Shown: positions 1 through 5,480 of the stretch, in pieces
How the letters are laid out: every line of letters begins with the position of its first letter
Position numbering within the stretch: the first letter of the stretch is position 1
NCBI GenBank assembly: GCA_016280565.1
Contig: JAEEGY010000230.1
Coordinates: forward strand, 1-6,064
Direction: 5' to 3'
Source of the DNA: Fretibacterium sp.
GTDB lineage: Bacteria > Synergistota > Synergistia > Synergistales > Aminobacteriaceae
Length of the DNA: 6,064 nt
The notes under the pieces: model-generated
What the model was told of the DNA's origin: nothing
The model's database searches: none
What the model saw: only the letters and a program-made list of their open reading frames with translations
Translations under genes and position numbers: made by a program

Positions 1-1
1 G

Positions 2-676
2 ACGGCGGAGCTGGACACCCTGGCGGAGGATTATATCCGCTCCTGCGGCGGGGCGCCGGTCTTTAAGGGGTATCGCCCTTCATCGGACATGACGCCCTTT
101 CCGGGGACCATCTGTGCCTCAGTGAATGAGGAGGTCGTTCATGGGATACCGGGTCCGCGTGTGCTGGAGGAAGGGGACATCCTCAGCGTTGACGTGGGGG
201 TCTGCCTCGAAGGTTACTGTGGGGATGCCGCCTGCACCTACCCGGTGGGGAGCATCAGCGGAAAGCGCCAGGCGCTCCTCGAGGTCACGGAGACCTCTCT
301 GAACAAGGCCATTGAGGCCGCTCTCAAGGGTCGCACCCTGGGGGATATTGGTTATGCCGTCGAGTCCTACGTTAAGCCGCTGGGTTACGGTATCGTCAGG
401 GACTATACGGGACACGGAATTGGGAAGAAAATGCACGAGGCTCCTCAGGTGCCTAACTTTGGGCACCCAAGGCGCGGCGTCACCCTCCAGAGGGGGATGA
501 CGATAGCCATAGAGCCCATGATTATGTCGGGGCGAGAGGACGTCAAGGTCGGAGAGAACGGCTGGACGGTTTTTACTGCCGATGGTTCCGATGCGGCGCA
601 TTTCGAGCGGTCGATCGCCATCCTGGACGATGGGCCGGAGATTTTGACCCCATGGACAAGTCGGATGGCTCATTAG
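2..676 (+). CDS. map: Type I methionine aminopeptidase, 5'-truncated by window edge
   Basis: Cytosolic metallo-aminopeptidase that removes the initiator methionine from nascent proteins. The reading frame is open from base 2, so the first 35-40 residues lie upstream of the window; the ATG at 89 is internal, not the start. The five metal ligands of the family are visible: Asp in SVDVG (codon 191-193), Asp in YCGDAA (224-226), His in TGHGIG (413-415), Glu in IAIEPM (512-514) and Glu in HFERSI (605-607). The substrate-site His in VVHGIP is at 140-142. The end aligns with the normal C-terminus of the bacterial enzyme (EILTPW plus a few residues). Compared with Bacillus or E. coli MetAP from memory, the loop between FKGY and FPGTIC looks about six residues longer. 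The gene overlaps the next one by 25 bases. Its place just before infA is typical of secY-adk-map-infA operons. Identification is certain; the loop insertion is a judgement from memory. Confidence 0.97.
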   Translation, partial: TAELDTLAEDYIRSCGGAPVFKGYRPSSDMTPFPGTICASVNEEVVHGIPGPRVLEEGDILSVDVGVCLEGYCGDAACTYPVGSISGKRQALLEVTETSLNKAIEAALKGRTLGDIGYAVESYVKPLGYGIVRDYTGHGIGKKMHEAPQVPNFGHPRRGVTLQRGMTIAIEPMIMSGREDVKVGENGWTVFTADGSDAAHFERSIAILDDGPEILTPWTSRMAH

Positions 677-963
677 AGCTGTTTCCGGGCTCCTATTCTG
701 TCGGGCAGGTAGTTCTCTCCCGGCAGGGGAAGGACAGGGGAAAGTTTTATGTGGTCGTTGGCTTTGAGAAGGATCGACTGACTTTGGCGGATGGGGAGCG
801 GTTTAATGTTTCCCGGCCAAAGAGGAAGAATCCACGGCATGTTCAGCGGACGTCGCATCTCGCGGCGGAGCTGGTTGAGCTGATCGAGGCGAAGCGGGAC
901 ATAGACCGCGGACGTTTCTGTCAAATCCTTGCCGGGCTCAGAGATGTGTCAGCAGAAGAATAA
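652..963 (+). CDS. KOW-domain RNA-binding protein (L14e/L6e/L27e-like)
   Basis: Small basic protein of 103 residues. A KOW motif covers about residues 17-36 ([20 protein letters not shown]), including the conserved Gly-Lys-Asp-Arg-Gly turn typical of KOW RNA-binding beta barrels. A basic stretch follows at 55-67 ([13 protein letters not shown]), then a probable helix at 69-83. Similar proteins, annotated as KOW-domain RNA-binding or ribosomal L14e-like, sit between map and infA in many Clostridia and related bacteria, so the location supports the call. A ribosome or rRNA role is inferred, not shown. The ATG at 652 has a modest Shine-Dalgarno (GGAG, 637-640) inside map, and the only nearby in-frame alternative is CTG at 679. 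The 25-base out-of-frame overlap with map suggests translational coupling. No signal peptide or membrane segment is seen. Confidence 0.85.
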   Translation: MDKSDGSLELFPGSYSVGQVVLSRQGKDRGKFYVVVGFEKDRLTLADGERFNVSRPKRKNPRHVQRTSHLAAELVELIEAKRDIDRGRFCQILAGLRDVSAEE

Positions 964-991
964 GATTCGGAACGGAGAGGCAGGGCAGTTT

Positions 992-1219
992 ATGGCAAAC
1001 GCGGGAAAAGAGGAAGTCATTGAGGCAAAGGGCGTTATCTGCGAACCCCTTCCCAACGCCATGTTTCGTGTGGAGCTGGAAAACGGGCACAAGCTTCTGG
1101 CCCACGTCTCGGGTAAGATGAGGATGCACTTCATCAGGATACTTCCCGGGGACAGGGTGCTTGTTGAGGTCTCGCCCTACGATTTAACAAGGGGAAGGAT
1201 TATTTACCGTTACAAATAG
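992..1219 (+). CDS. infA: Translation initiation factor IF-1
   Basis: Single OB-fold factor of 75 residues (E. coli IF-1 has 72). It binds the A site of the 30S subunit and assists IF-2 and IF-3 in initiation. Family blocks are clear: [20 protein letters not shown] near the N-terminus, then [17 protein letters not shown] and [18 protein letters not shown], close to E. coli AHISGKMRKNYIRILTGD and LTPYDLSKGRI. I chose the ATG at 992 because it gives the standard family N-terminus and is preceded by a purine-rich Shine-Dalgarno (GGAGAGG, 974-980). The frame stays open upstream to a TTG at 929, but that would add 21 non-family residues and overlap the KOW gene. It lies 28 bases after the KOW gene and 18 before rpmJ. 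Nothing is odd in the sequence. Confidence 0.98.
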   Translation: MANAGKEEVIEAKGVICEPLPNAMFRVELENGHKLLAHVSGKMRMHFIRILPGDRVLVEVSPYDLTRGRIIYRYK

Positions 1220-1237
1220 AAATGAGGAGTGGGAACG

Positions 1238-1363
1238 ATGAAGGTCAGGCCTTCAGTAAAACCGATTTGTGAGTTTTGCAGGGTGATCCGGCGTCATGGC
1301 GTCGTGCGCGTTATTTGCAGCCGCGACCCGCGCCACAAGCAGCGTCAGGGAGTAAGGAGGTAA
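1238..1363 (+). CDS. rpmJ: 50S ribosomal protein L36, zinc-binding type
   Basis: The smallest protein of the large subunit, 41 residues, beginning [20 protein letters not shown]. The zinc-ribbon ligands of the zinc-containing form are present: Cys11, Cys14, Cys27 and His33. The start ATG at 1238 has an AGGAG at 1225-1229. Bacterial L36 of this type usually ends at KQRQG (about 37-38 residues); here three residues, Val-Arg-Arg, follow. These are encoded by GTA AGG AGG, which is also the Shine-Dalgarno of rpsM. The gene is 18 bases after infA and five bases before rpsM, the normal position in the alpha operon. Because the zinc ligands are intact, this copy should need zinc; some genomes carry a second zinc-free copy elsewhere, which cannot be seen here. 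Confidence 0.97.
   Translation: MKVRPSVKPICEFCRVIRRHGVVRVICSRDPRHKQRQGVRR
1354..1361 (+). promoter_or_regulatory. Full-length Shine-Dalgarno of rpsM embedded in the end of rpmJ
   Basis: AAGGAGGT is complementary to the whole canonical eight-base anti-Shine-Dalgarno core of 16S rRNA. It ends six bases before the rpsM ATG. It spans the last two arginine codons of rpmJ and the first base of its stop codon. A ribosome terminating on rpmJ would sit on this site, so coupled translation of L36 and S13 is plausible; that consequence is inference. Confidence 0.85.
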
Positions 1364-1367
1364 GGGA

Positions 1368-1745
1368 ATGGCTCGTATTGCAGGTGTGGACCTTCCACGC
1401 GAGAAGCGCATTGAGATCGCCTTGACCTATATCTTTGGGATCGGGCTTCCCTCCGCGAAGAAGATCCTGGTGGCGACGGGCGTGAATCCCGATATCCGCG
1501 TGAAGGACCTCAGCGAAGAGGACACGCAGAAACTACGCCGTGAGATCGAGGAGCACTATCGCGTGGAGGGTGACCTTCGCCGCGAGGTTTCCATGAACAT
1601 CAAGCGGCTCATCGACATCGGGTGCTACCGCGGTCTGCGGCACCGTCTGGGGCTTCCTGTCCGCGGGCAGAGGACGAAGACAAACGCCAGGACGCGCAAG
1701 GGACCGCGCCGCACGGTGGCCAACAAGAAGGTCGCCACAAAGTAG
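1368..1745 (+). CDS. rpsM: 30S ribosomal protein S13
   Basis: Small-subunit head protein, 125 residues (E. coli 118), which contacts tRNA in the P site and forms intersubunit bridges. The start [20 protein letters not shown] is the family signature. It is followed by the helix-two-turn-helix region with [14 protein letters not shown] and the [20 protein letters not shown] block. The basic C-terminal tail [20 protein letters not shown], which reaches into the decoding region, is complete. The start ATG has a perfect Shine-Dalgarno. In many bacteria S4 represses this transcript by binding near the rpsM start. I cannot recognise such a pseudoknot here by eye, and rpsD is not in the cluster. It lies five bases after rpmJ and 12 before rpsK. 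Confidence 0.99.
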   Translation: MARIAGVDLPREKRIEIALTYIFGIGLPSAKKILVATGVNPDIRVKDLSEEDTQKLRREIEEHYRVEGDLRREVSMNIKRLIDIGCYRGLRHRLGLPVRGQRTKTNARTRKGPRRTVANKKVATK

Positions 1746-1757
1746 GGAGGGGCAATC

Positions 1758-2153
1758 GTGGCTAAAAGAACAACGGTCCGCAAGGGCAAGAAGCGCGAAA
1801 AGAAGAATATAAACTACGGAGTGGCGCACATCTACTCCACGTTTAACAACACGATCCTGTGCATCAGCGACAGGGGCGGCAACATCATCTCCTGGTCCAG
1901 TGGCGGCAACGTCGGCTTCAAGGGGACGAGGAAGTCCACCCCCTTTGCGGCACAGATCGCCGCCCAGCAGGTGGCGAAGGGTGCCCAGGATCAGGGGGTC
2001 CAGGAGATCGACGTCATCGTGAAGGGCCCCGGCCCCGGCCGTGAGTCGGCGATCCGTTCCCTGCAGGCGGCGGGCCTTCAGGTCAATTTGATCAAGGATA
2101 CGACGCCTATTCCTCACAACGGCTGCCGTCCCCCCAAGAGGCGTCGTGTCTAA
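1758..2153 (+). CDS. rpsK: 30S ribosomal protein S11
   Basis: Platform protein of the small subunit, 131 residues (E. coli 129), which contacts mRNA near the E site and is near rRNA helices 23 and 24. Family blocks are complete: [50 protein letters not shown] and the strongly conserved end [16 protein letters not shown]. The Asn-Gly at residues 121-122 corresponds to the site that becomes isoaspartate in E. coli S11. Translation starts at GTG (1758), chosen because it gives the standard N-terminus MAKRT and has GGGAGGGG at 1745-1752. The lysine-rich N-terminus is normal. The end of the gene carries an inverted repeat (listed separately). In many bacteria rpsD comes next; here rpoA follows after 41 bases. 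Confidence 0.99.
   Translation: MAKRTTVRKGKKREKKNINYGVAHIYSTFNNTILCISDRGGNIISWSSGGNVGFKGTRKSTPFAAQIAAQQVAKGAQDQGVQEIDVIVKGPGPGRESAIRSLQAAGLQVNLIKDTTPIPHNGCRPPKRRRV
2096..2151 (+). other. Long-loop stem at the 3' end of rpsK
   Basis: Bases 2096-2108 (GGATACGACGCCT) can pair with 2139-2151 (AGGCGTCGTGTCT). This gives 13 consecutive pairs in RNA, two of them G-U, with nine uninterrupted Watson-Crick pairs nearest the loop. The 30-base loop contains a small ACGG/CCGT hairpin (2119-2122 with 2126-2129). The 3' arm ends on the first base of the rpsK stop codon. No T-run follows (the next bases are mixed pyrimidine and purine), so it is not a canonical terminator. The arms encode the conserved DTTP and RRRV segments of S11, so chance pairing of constrained codons is a real alternative. 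A role as a processing, stability or partial-attenuation element before rpoA is speculative. Confidence 0.4.
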
Positions 2154-2194
2154 TCCTGATTCTCTCCCCGGCGTCTGCGAAAGGAGCGTAATCT

Positions 2195-3364
2195 ATGTTA
2201 GATAACTTGGAGATTTTACGGCCTACGCTGAGGTTTGAGGAGAACACCCCAACTTACGGAAGGCTGTCCATGGAGCCCCTGGAGCGGGGCTACGGGATGA
2301 CCCTGGGCAATGCACTGCGCCGGGTCCTGCTCTCCTCGATTGGAGGCGCCGCTATCACGGCGGTCCGGATCGATGGGGTGTTGCATGAGTTTAGTACCAT
2401 TCCGGGTGTGCGTGAGGATGTCATTGAGATACTGATGAACCTGAAGCACATCCCCGTCCGCTCCAGGAGTAAGGATGTCCGCGTTATCTCTGTGGATATC
2501 AAGAAGGCTGGCGTGGTGACGGCGGGGGACATCCCGGCGGACAGCGAGGTCGAGTTCATTGACCCGAAGGCGAAGATATGCACGATGGAAAAGGGGTCCC
2601 ATCTTGTGATGGAGCTCTACATCGAGCAGGGGACGGGCTACCTCTCCGCGGAGCGGGCGCGTCCTGCCTTCCTTCCCGTGGATGCTCTGTTGACGGACGC
2701 CATCTTCTCGCCGGTGCTCCGCGTGAACTACCGTGTTGAGGCGGCGCGCGTGGGGCAGAGGACGGACTACGAGCGCCTGGCCCTGGAGGTGTGGACCAAT
2801 GGCATCATCGCCCCGGATAAGGCGGTGGGCGAGGCGGCCCAGATCGTCCAGACCTACTTTGGGCACATCGTTGATAATATTGATGAGGCGGCGGCGAACA
2901 GCGGCATGAAAGAGGGCGCCTCAGAGGATAAGGAAGAGCTGGAACCCATAGGCCCTGCGGGGGACGATGATTTTCTGGCCCGTCCGGTCCATGAGCTTGA
3001 GTTCTCCATCCGCAGCGAAAACTGTCTGCTGCGCGGCGGGATCCAGACGATAGGCGACCTCCTTCAGCGTTCCCGCGATGACCTCCTGAAGATCCGCAAC
3101 TTGGGGAAGATATCCCTGACGGAGATTGAGGAGAGGCTGAGTGCTGCTGGCCTGAAGCTGCGCGAGAAAAAGACCAGGGCCGCGAAGCCGGCGGCTGAGT
3201 CTGAGCCGGAAACGGTTGAGGACGCGGAGGGGACGTCCCCCGCGGAGGAGCCGGCAGGGGTGGACGAGCCGTCTGAGCAGGCAAAGCCGAAGGCAAAAGC
3301 AAAGGCTAAATCGAAACAGACAAAGCAAGCGGATAACGCTGAGGAAAAAGTTAAGGAGGAGTAA
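2195..3364 (+). CDS. rpoA: DNA-directed RNA polymerase subunit alpha, with long charged tail
   Basis: Alpha subunit, 389 residues (E. coli 329), which dimerises to nucleate polymerase assembly and touches promoter DNA and activators. The N-terminal assembly domain runs about 1-230, with the LGNALRRVLLSSIGGAAI block at 37-54. A charged linker follows (about 235-260), then the C-terminal domain (about 260-322). In that domain the DNA-contact residues matching E. coli Arg265, Asn268, Gly296 and Lys298 appear as Arg273 and Asn276 (SIRSENCL), Gly304 and Lys305-Ser307 (NLGKIS), so UP-element binding should be kept. After KLREK, about 65 extra residues follow: acidic, Pro/Glu-rich at 334-363, Lys/Ala-rich at 364-378, then a charged end. 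The start ATG has AAGGAG at 2181-2186. The final Lys-Glu-Glu codons form the rplQ Shine-Dalgarno. There is no sign of a frameshift in the tail, which stays open to a stop placed normally for rplQ. Confidence 0.98.
   Translation: MLDNLEILRPTLRFEENTPTYGRLSMEPLERGYGMTLGNALRRVLLSSIGGAAITAVRIDGVLHEFSTIPGVREDVIEILMNLKHIPVRSRSKDVRVISVDIKKAGVVTAGDIPADSEVEFIDPKAKICTMEKGSHLVMELYIEQGTGYLSAERARPAFLPVDALLTDAIFSPVLRVNYRVEAARVGQRTDYERLALEVWTNGIIAPDKAVGEAAQIVQTYFGHIVDNIDEAAANSGMKEGASEDKEELEPIGPAGDDDFLARPVHELEFSIRSENCLLRGGIQTIGDLLQRSRDDLLKIRNLGKISLTEIEERLSAAGLKLREKKTRAAKPAAESEPETVEDAEGTSPAEEPAGVDEPSEQAKPKAKAKAKSKQTKQADNAEEKVKEE
3353..3360 (+). promoter_or_regulatory. Shine-Dalgarno of rplQ embedded in the last codons of rpoA
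   Basis: AAGGAGGA is a strong Shine-Dalgarno that lies inside the final codons of rpoA (Lys-Glu-Glu) and ends ten bases before the rplQ ATG at 3371. Spacing is slightly long but normal. It fixes the rplQ start and would place the two genes under coupled translation, which is inference. Confidence 0.8.
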
Positions 3365-3370
3365 AGGACT

Positions 3371-3748
3371 ATGAGACACCGTGTGGATCATAGAACGCTT
3401 GGCCGCTACGGCAGCCACAGGATGGCGATGTTGAGCAACATGGCCGCCAGCCTGTTCCTGCATGGCCAGGTGAGAACGACGGTCACCCGCGCGAAAGAGC
3501 TTCGCCGTGTCGCGGAAAAGCTGATCACGCGCGCGCGTGGCGGAAGCGTCCATGACATTCGTATCGTGTTCTCCCGCATGCCCCACAAGGAGGCGGCGAC
3601 GAAGCTCTTTAAGGAAGTGGCGCCCCGCTATGCTTCCTTCGATAAGGGCGGTTACACCCGCATCGTCAAACTGGGCGCGCGGCAGGGCGACGGCGCGGAG
3701 ATGGCTGTCATCCAGCTCATCGACAGGGAGGAGAAGAGCGGAAATTAA
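3371..3748 (+). CDS. rplQ: 50S ribosomal protein L17
   Basis: Large-subunit protein near the polypeptide exit tunnel, 125 residues (E. coli 127). The N-terminal family signature is complete: MRHRVDHRTLGRYGSHRMAM, then LSNMAASLFLHGQVRTTVTR and AKELRRVAEKLITRAR. The C-terminal half (PHKEAATKLFKEVAPRYA, then GGYTRIVKLGARQGDGAEMA) matches the usual fold, ending VIQLIDREE. The start at 3371 is fixed by the family N-terminus and by the Shine-Dalgarno in rpoA. It follows rpoA by six bases, the near-universal order. Downstream are 37 bases before the ECF ATPase gene. No terminator is evident there, so the transporter genes may be co-transcribed with the ribosomal operon. Confidence 0.99.
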   Translation: MRHRVDHRTLGRYGSHRMAMLSNMAASLFLHGQVRTTVTRAKELRRVAEKLITRARGGSVHDIRIVFSRMPHKEAATKLFKEVAPRYASFDKGGYTRIVKLGARQGDGAEMAVIQLIDREEKSGN

Positions 3749-3785
3749 GAAGGACGGGAACGCCCCGTGCTGCCCGCAGTCCCCG

Positions 3786-5480
3786 ATGCTGGAACTGTGC
3801 TCCGTCTCCTTTTCCTATGATGGGACGAGGCCAGTTCTGAAGGACCTCTCGTTGAAGGTCCGCCGGGGTGAGCGGGTAGTTGTTCTGGGGCATAACGGTT
3901 CCGGAAAATCGACGCTCGTCAAGATTTTAGGTGCTCTGCAGTTTCCAACGCAGGGCACCTGTTTTGTCTCTGGGCGGGACGTGCGGGAGGTCCCCTTTCG
4001 TGAACTCCGGCGACAGGTGGGGCTCGTGTTTCAGGACCCGGAAAATCAGATCGTTGCGGCCGTGGTGGAGGACGACGTGGCCTTTGCTCCGGAGAATCAG
4101 GGGCTCCCGCCCGAGGAAATCCAGGATCGGGTGGGCTGGGCGCTTGAGAGAGTGGGGATGCAGCACAAGCGGAACGCCCTGGTCTCTGCGCTGTCTGGTG
4201 GGGAGAAGCAGCGCGTGGCCCTGGCGGGGGCACTGGCCGCGCGGGGGGAATGCCTCATCCTGGATGAGCCGTCGGCGATGCTGGACCCGGAGGGGCGGCT
4301 TGAGGTGGAGAAGGTGCTGCGTGAACTCCATAGGTCGGGGACGACGCTGGTGCAGGTGACCCATCAGCTTGAGCATCTTGAGGATGCGGACCGCATTTTG
4401 GTCCTCGACGGCGGGCACCCGGCCTGGGAGGGGAGGACGGAGGATTTTTGGCCCCTGGCCGGGGGAATGGGTTTTGACCTGCCCCCTTTGCGCCGTCTTG
4501 CCCGGCGTCTGGGGCTCTCCGCCGGGGCGGCGGGCGTCGATGAAATCGCTTCAGAGATCGCGGCCCGCCTGGCAGAGCACGCCGGGGACCTGCCGTTTCC
4601 AGCGGAAGCCGTTGAGGATGCGCCGCGCCAGCCTGAAAACCTGATCGAAGTGCGGGACCTGTCCTTTCAGTTTAACGCCCCGGACGGCCCGTGGGCGTTG
4701 AGGGACATTGACGTAGATATCCCGCGGGGAGGCTGGCTCTCCATCGTGGGGAGGACAGGGAGCGGAAAGTCCACGCTGGTCCAGCACCTGAACGGGCTTT
4801 ACAAGATACAAACGGGAAAAATTTATATAGAGGGTGAGCCCCTGCCGCAGAAGGGGGAGGCGCTTCACGCGCTCCGCCGTCGCGTGGGGCTTGTGTTTCA
4901 GTGCCCGGAGGATCAGCTCTTCTCCCCGACGGTGGAGGAGGAGCTGGCATTTGCGCCGAAAAACGCGGGGCTCTCCGGGGAGGATCTGAAACGCGCCGTG
5001 CTGGACGCCCTGGACCGTGTGGGCTTGGGGCGGGACTTCCTGCCACGGAACCCGCTGGCGCTGTCCGGGGGAGAGCGGCGTTTGGCGGCGATTGCCTCCG
5101 TGCTCGCCGCCGGGCCGGAGTGTCTCGTCCTGGATGAGCCTCTGGCCGGGCTGGACGCGGCCTACCGGAGGCGTGTACTGGCTCTCCTGGCTGAATTGCG
5201 GGACGAGGGGCGGACCCTCATCACGATCACTCACGACTGGGACATGGCGCTTGAGTTCAGCGACCGCGTGCTTGTTATGCAGGAGGGACGGAGCCTCGCC
5301 CAGGGAACGCCGCGGGAGGTGCTTCCCTCCCTCATGGCCGCGCTGAGCCCCGACGCCTTGCCGGAGATCCTGCGGCTGTCCTCGATGCTCCGGCGGCGCT
5401 TTCCCTTTATCCCCCTGACCTGGGACGCTGAAGAGCTCATCTCATGGGTGTGGCGGTCTGAAGAGGGGGCTCAGGGCTGA
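3786..5480 (+). CDS. Fused EcfA1-EcfA2 energy-coupling factor ATPase (tandem ABC)
   Basis: Cytosolic ATPase pair of an ECF vitamin/micronutrient transporter, in one 564-residue chain. ABC domain 1 has Walker A GHNGSGKST (35-43), Q-loop Gln83 in VFQDPENQ, signature LSGGE (136-140), Walker B CLILDE (156-161) and His193. Domain 2 has Walker A GRTGSGKST (322-330), Q-loop Gln372 in VFQCPEDQ, signature LSGGE (426-430), Walker B CLVLDE (446-451) and His483. Both sites look catalytically complete. A linker of about 75 residues (210-285) joins the domains. At the rplQ-ecf locus of Bacillus-type genomes these are two separate genes, so the fusion is notable; fused ECF ATPases are known in other loci such as ykoD-type modules. 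The ATG at 3786 opens directly into the first strand (MLELCSVSFSY) but lacks a good Shine-Dalgarno. The frame is open back to 3537, inside rplQ. The stop overlaps the ecfT start. Confidence 0.93.
   Translation: MLELCSVSFSYDGTRPVLKDLSLKVRRGERVVVLGHNGSGKSTLVKILGALQFPTQGTCFVSGRDVREVPFRELRRQVGLVFQDPENQIVAAVVEDDVAFAPENQGLPPEEIQDRVGWALERVGMQHKRNALVSALSGGEKQRVALAGALAARGECLILDEPSAMLDPEGRLEVEKVLRELHRSGTTLVQVTHQLEHLEDADRILVLDGGHPAWEGRTEDFWPLAGGMGFDLPPLRRLARRLGLSAGAAGVDEIASEIAARLAEHAGDLPFPAEAVEDAPRQPENLIEVRDLSFQFNAPDGPWALRDIDVDIPRGGWLSIVGRTGSGKSTLVQHLNGLYKIQTGKIYIEGEPLPQKGEALHALRRRVGLVFQCPEDQLFSPTVEEELAFAPKNAGLSGEDLKRAVLDALDRVGLGRDFLPRNPLALSGGERRLAAIASVLAAGPECLVLDEPLAGLDAAYRRRVLALLAELRDEGRTLITITHDWDMALEFSDRVLVMQEGRSLAQGTPREVLPSLMAALSPDALPEILRLSSMLRRRFPFIPLTWDAEELISWVWRSEEGAQG

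Noticed and set aside
119..673. Long open frame on the minus strand opposite map
   Set aside because: It mirrors a clear aminopeptidase gene, has no recognisable domain and is explained by GC-rich codon bias.
929..991. TTG start giving IF-1 a 21-residue extension
   Set aside because: The added residues do not match IF-1, and a good Shine-Dalgarno precedes the ATG at 992.
1533..2117. 194-residue minus-strand open frame opposite rpsM and rpsK
   Set aside because: It lies entirely opposite two certain ribosomal protein genes and their junction; the sequence is Leu/Asp/Arg-rich with no family features.
2216..2866. 216-residue minus-strand open frame opposite rpoA
   Set aside because: Shadow of the alpha N-terminal domain with no motifs or plausible initiation context.
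3280..3330. Possible DNA repeat array in the end of rpoA
   Set aside because: The similarity of units comes from Ala-Lys codons; spacing and units are irregular, so it is a low-complexity protein segment and not a DNA repeat element.
2921..3586. 221-residue minus-strand open frame across the rpoA-rplQ junction
   Set aside because: Its Leu/Arg/Cys-rich stretch is simply the reverse complement of the alpha tail's Ala/Lys/Glu codons.
3754..3768. Possible intrinsic terminator between rplQ and ecfA
   Set aside because: The ACGGG/CCCGT stem is only five pairs and no T-run follows.
3537..3785. 83-residue N-terminal extension of the ATPase gene
   Set aside because: It overlaps rplQ in another frame, is Arg/Ser-rich shadow sequence, and the ABC domain begins right at the ATG at 3786.
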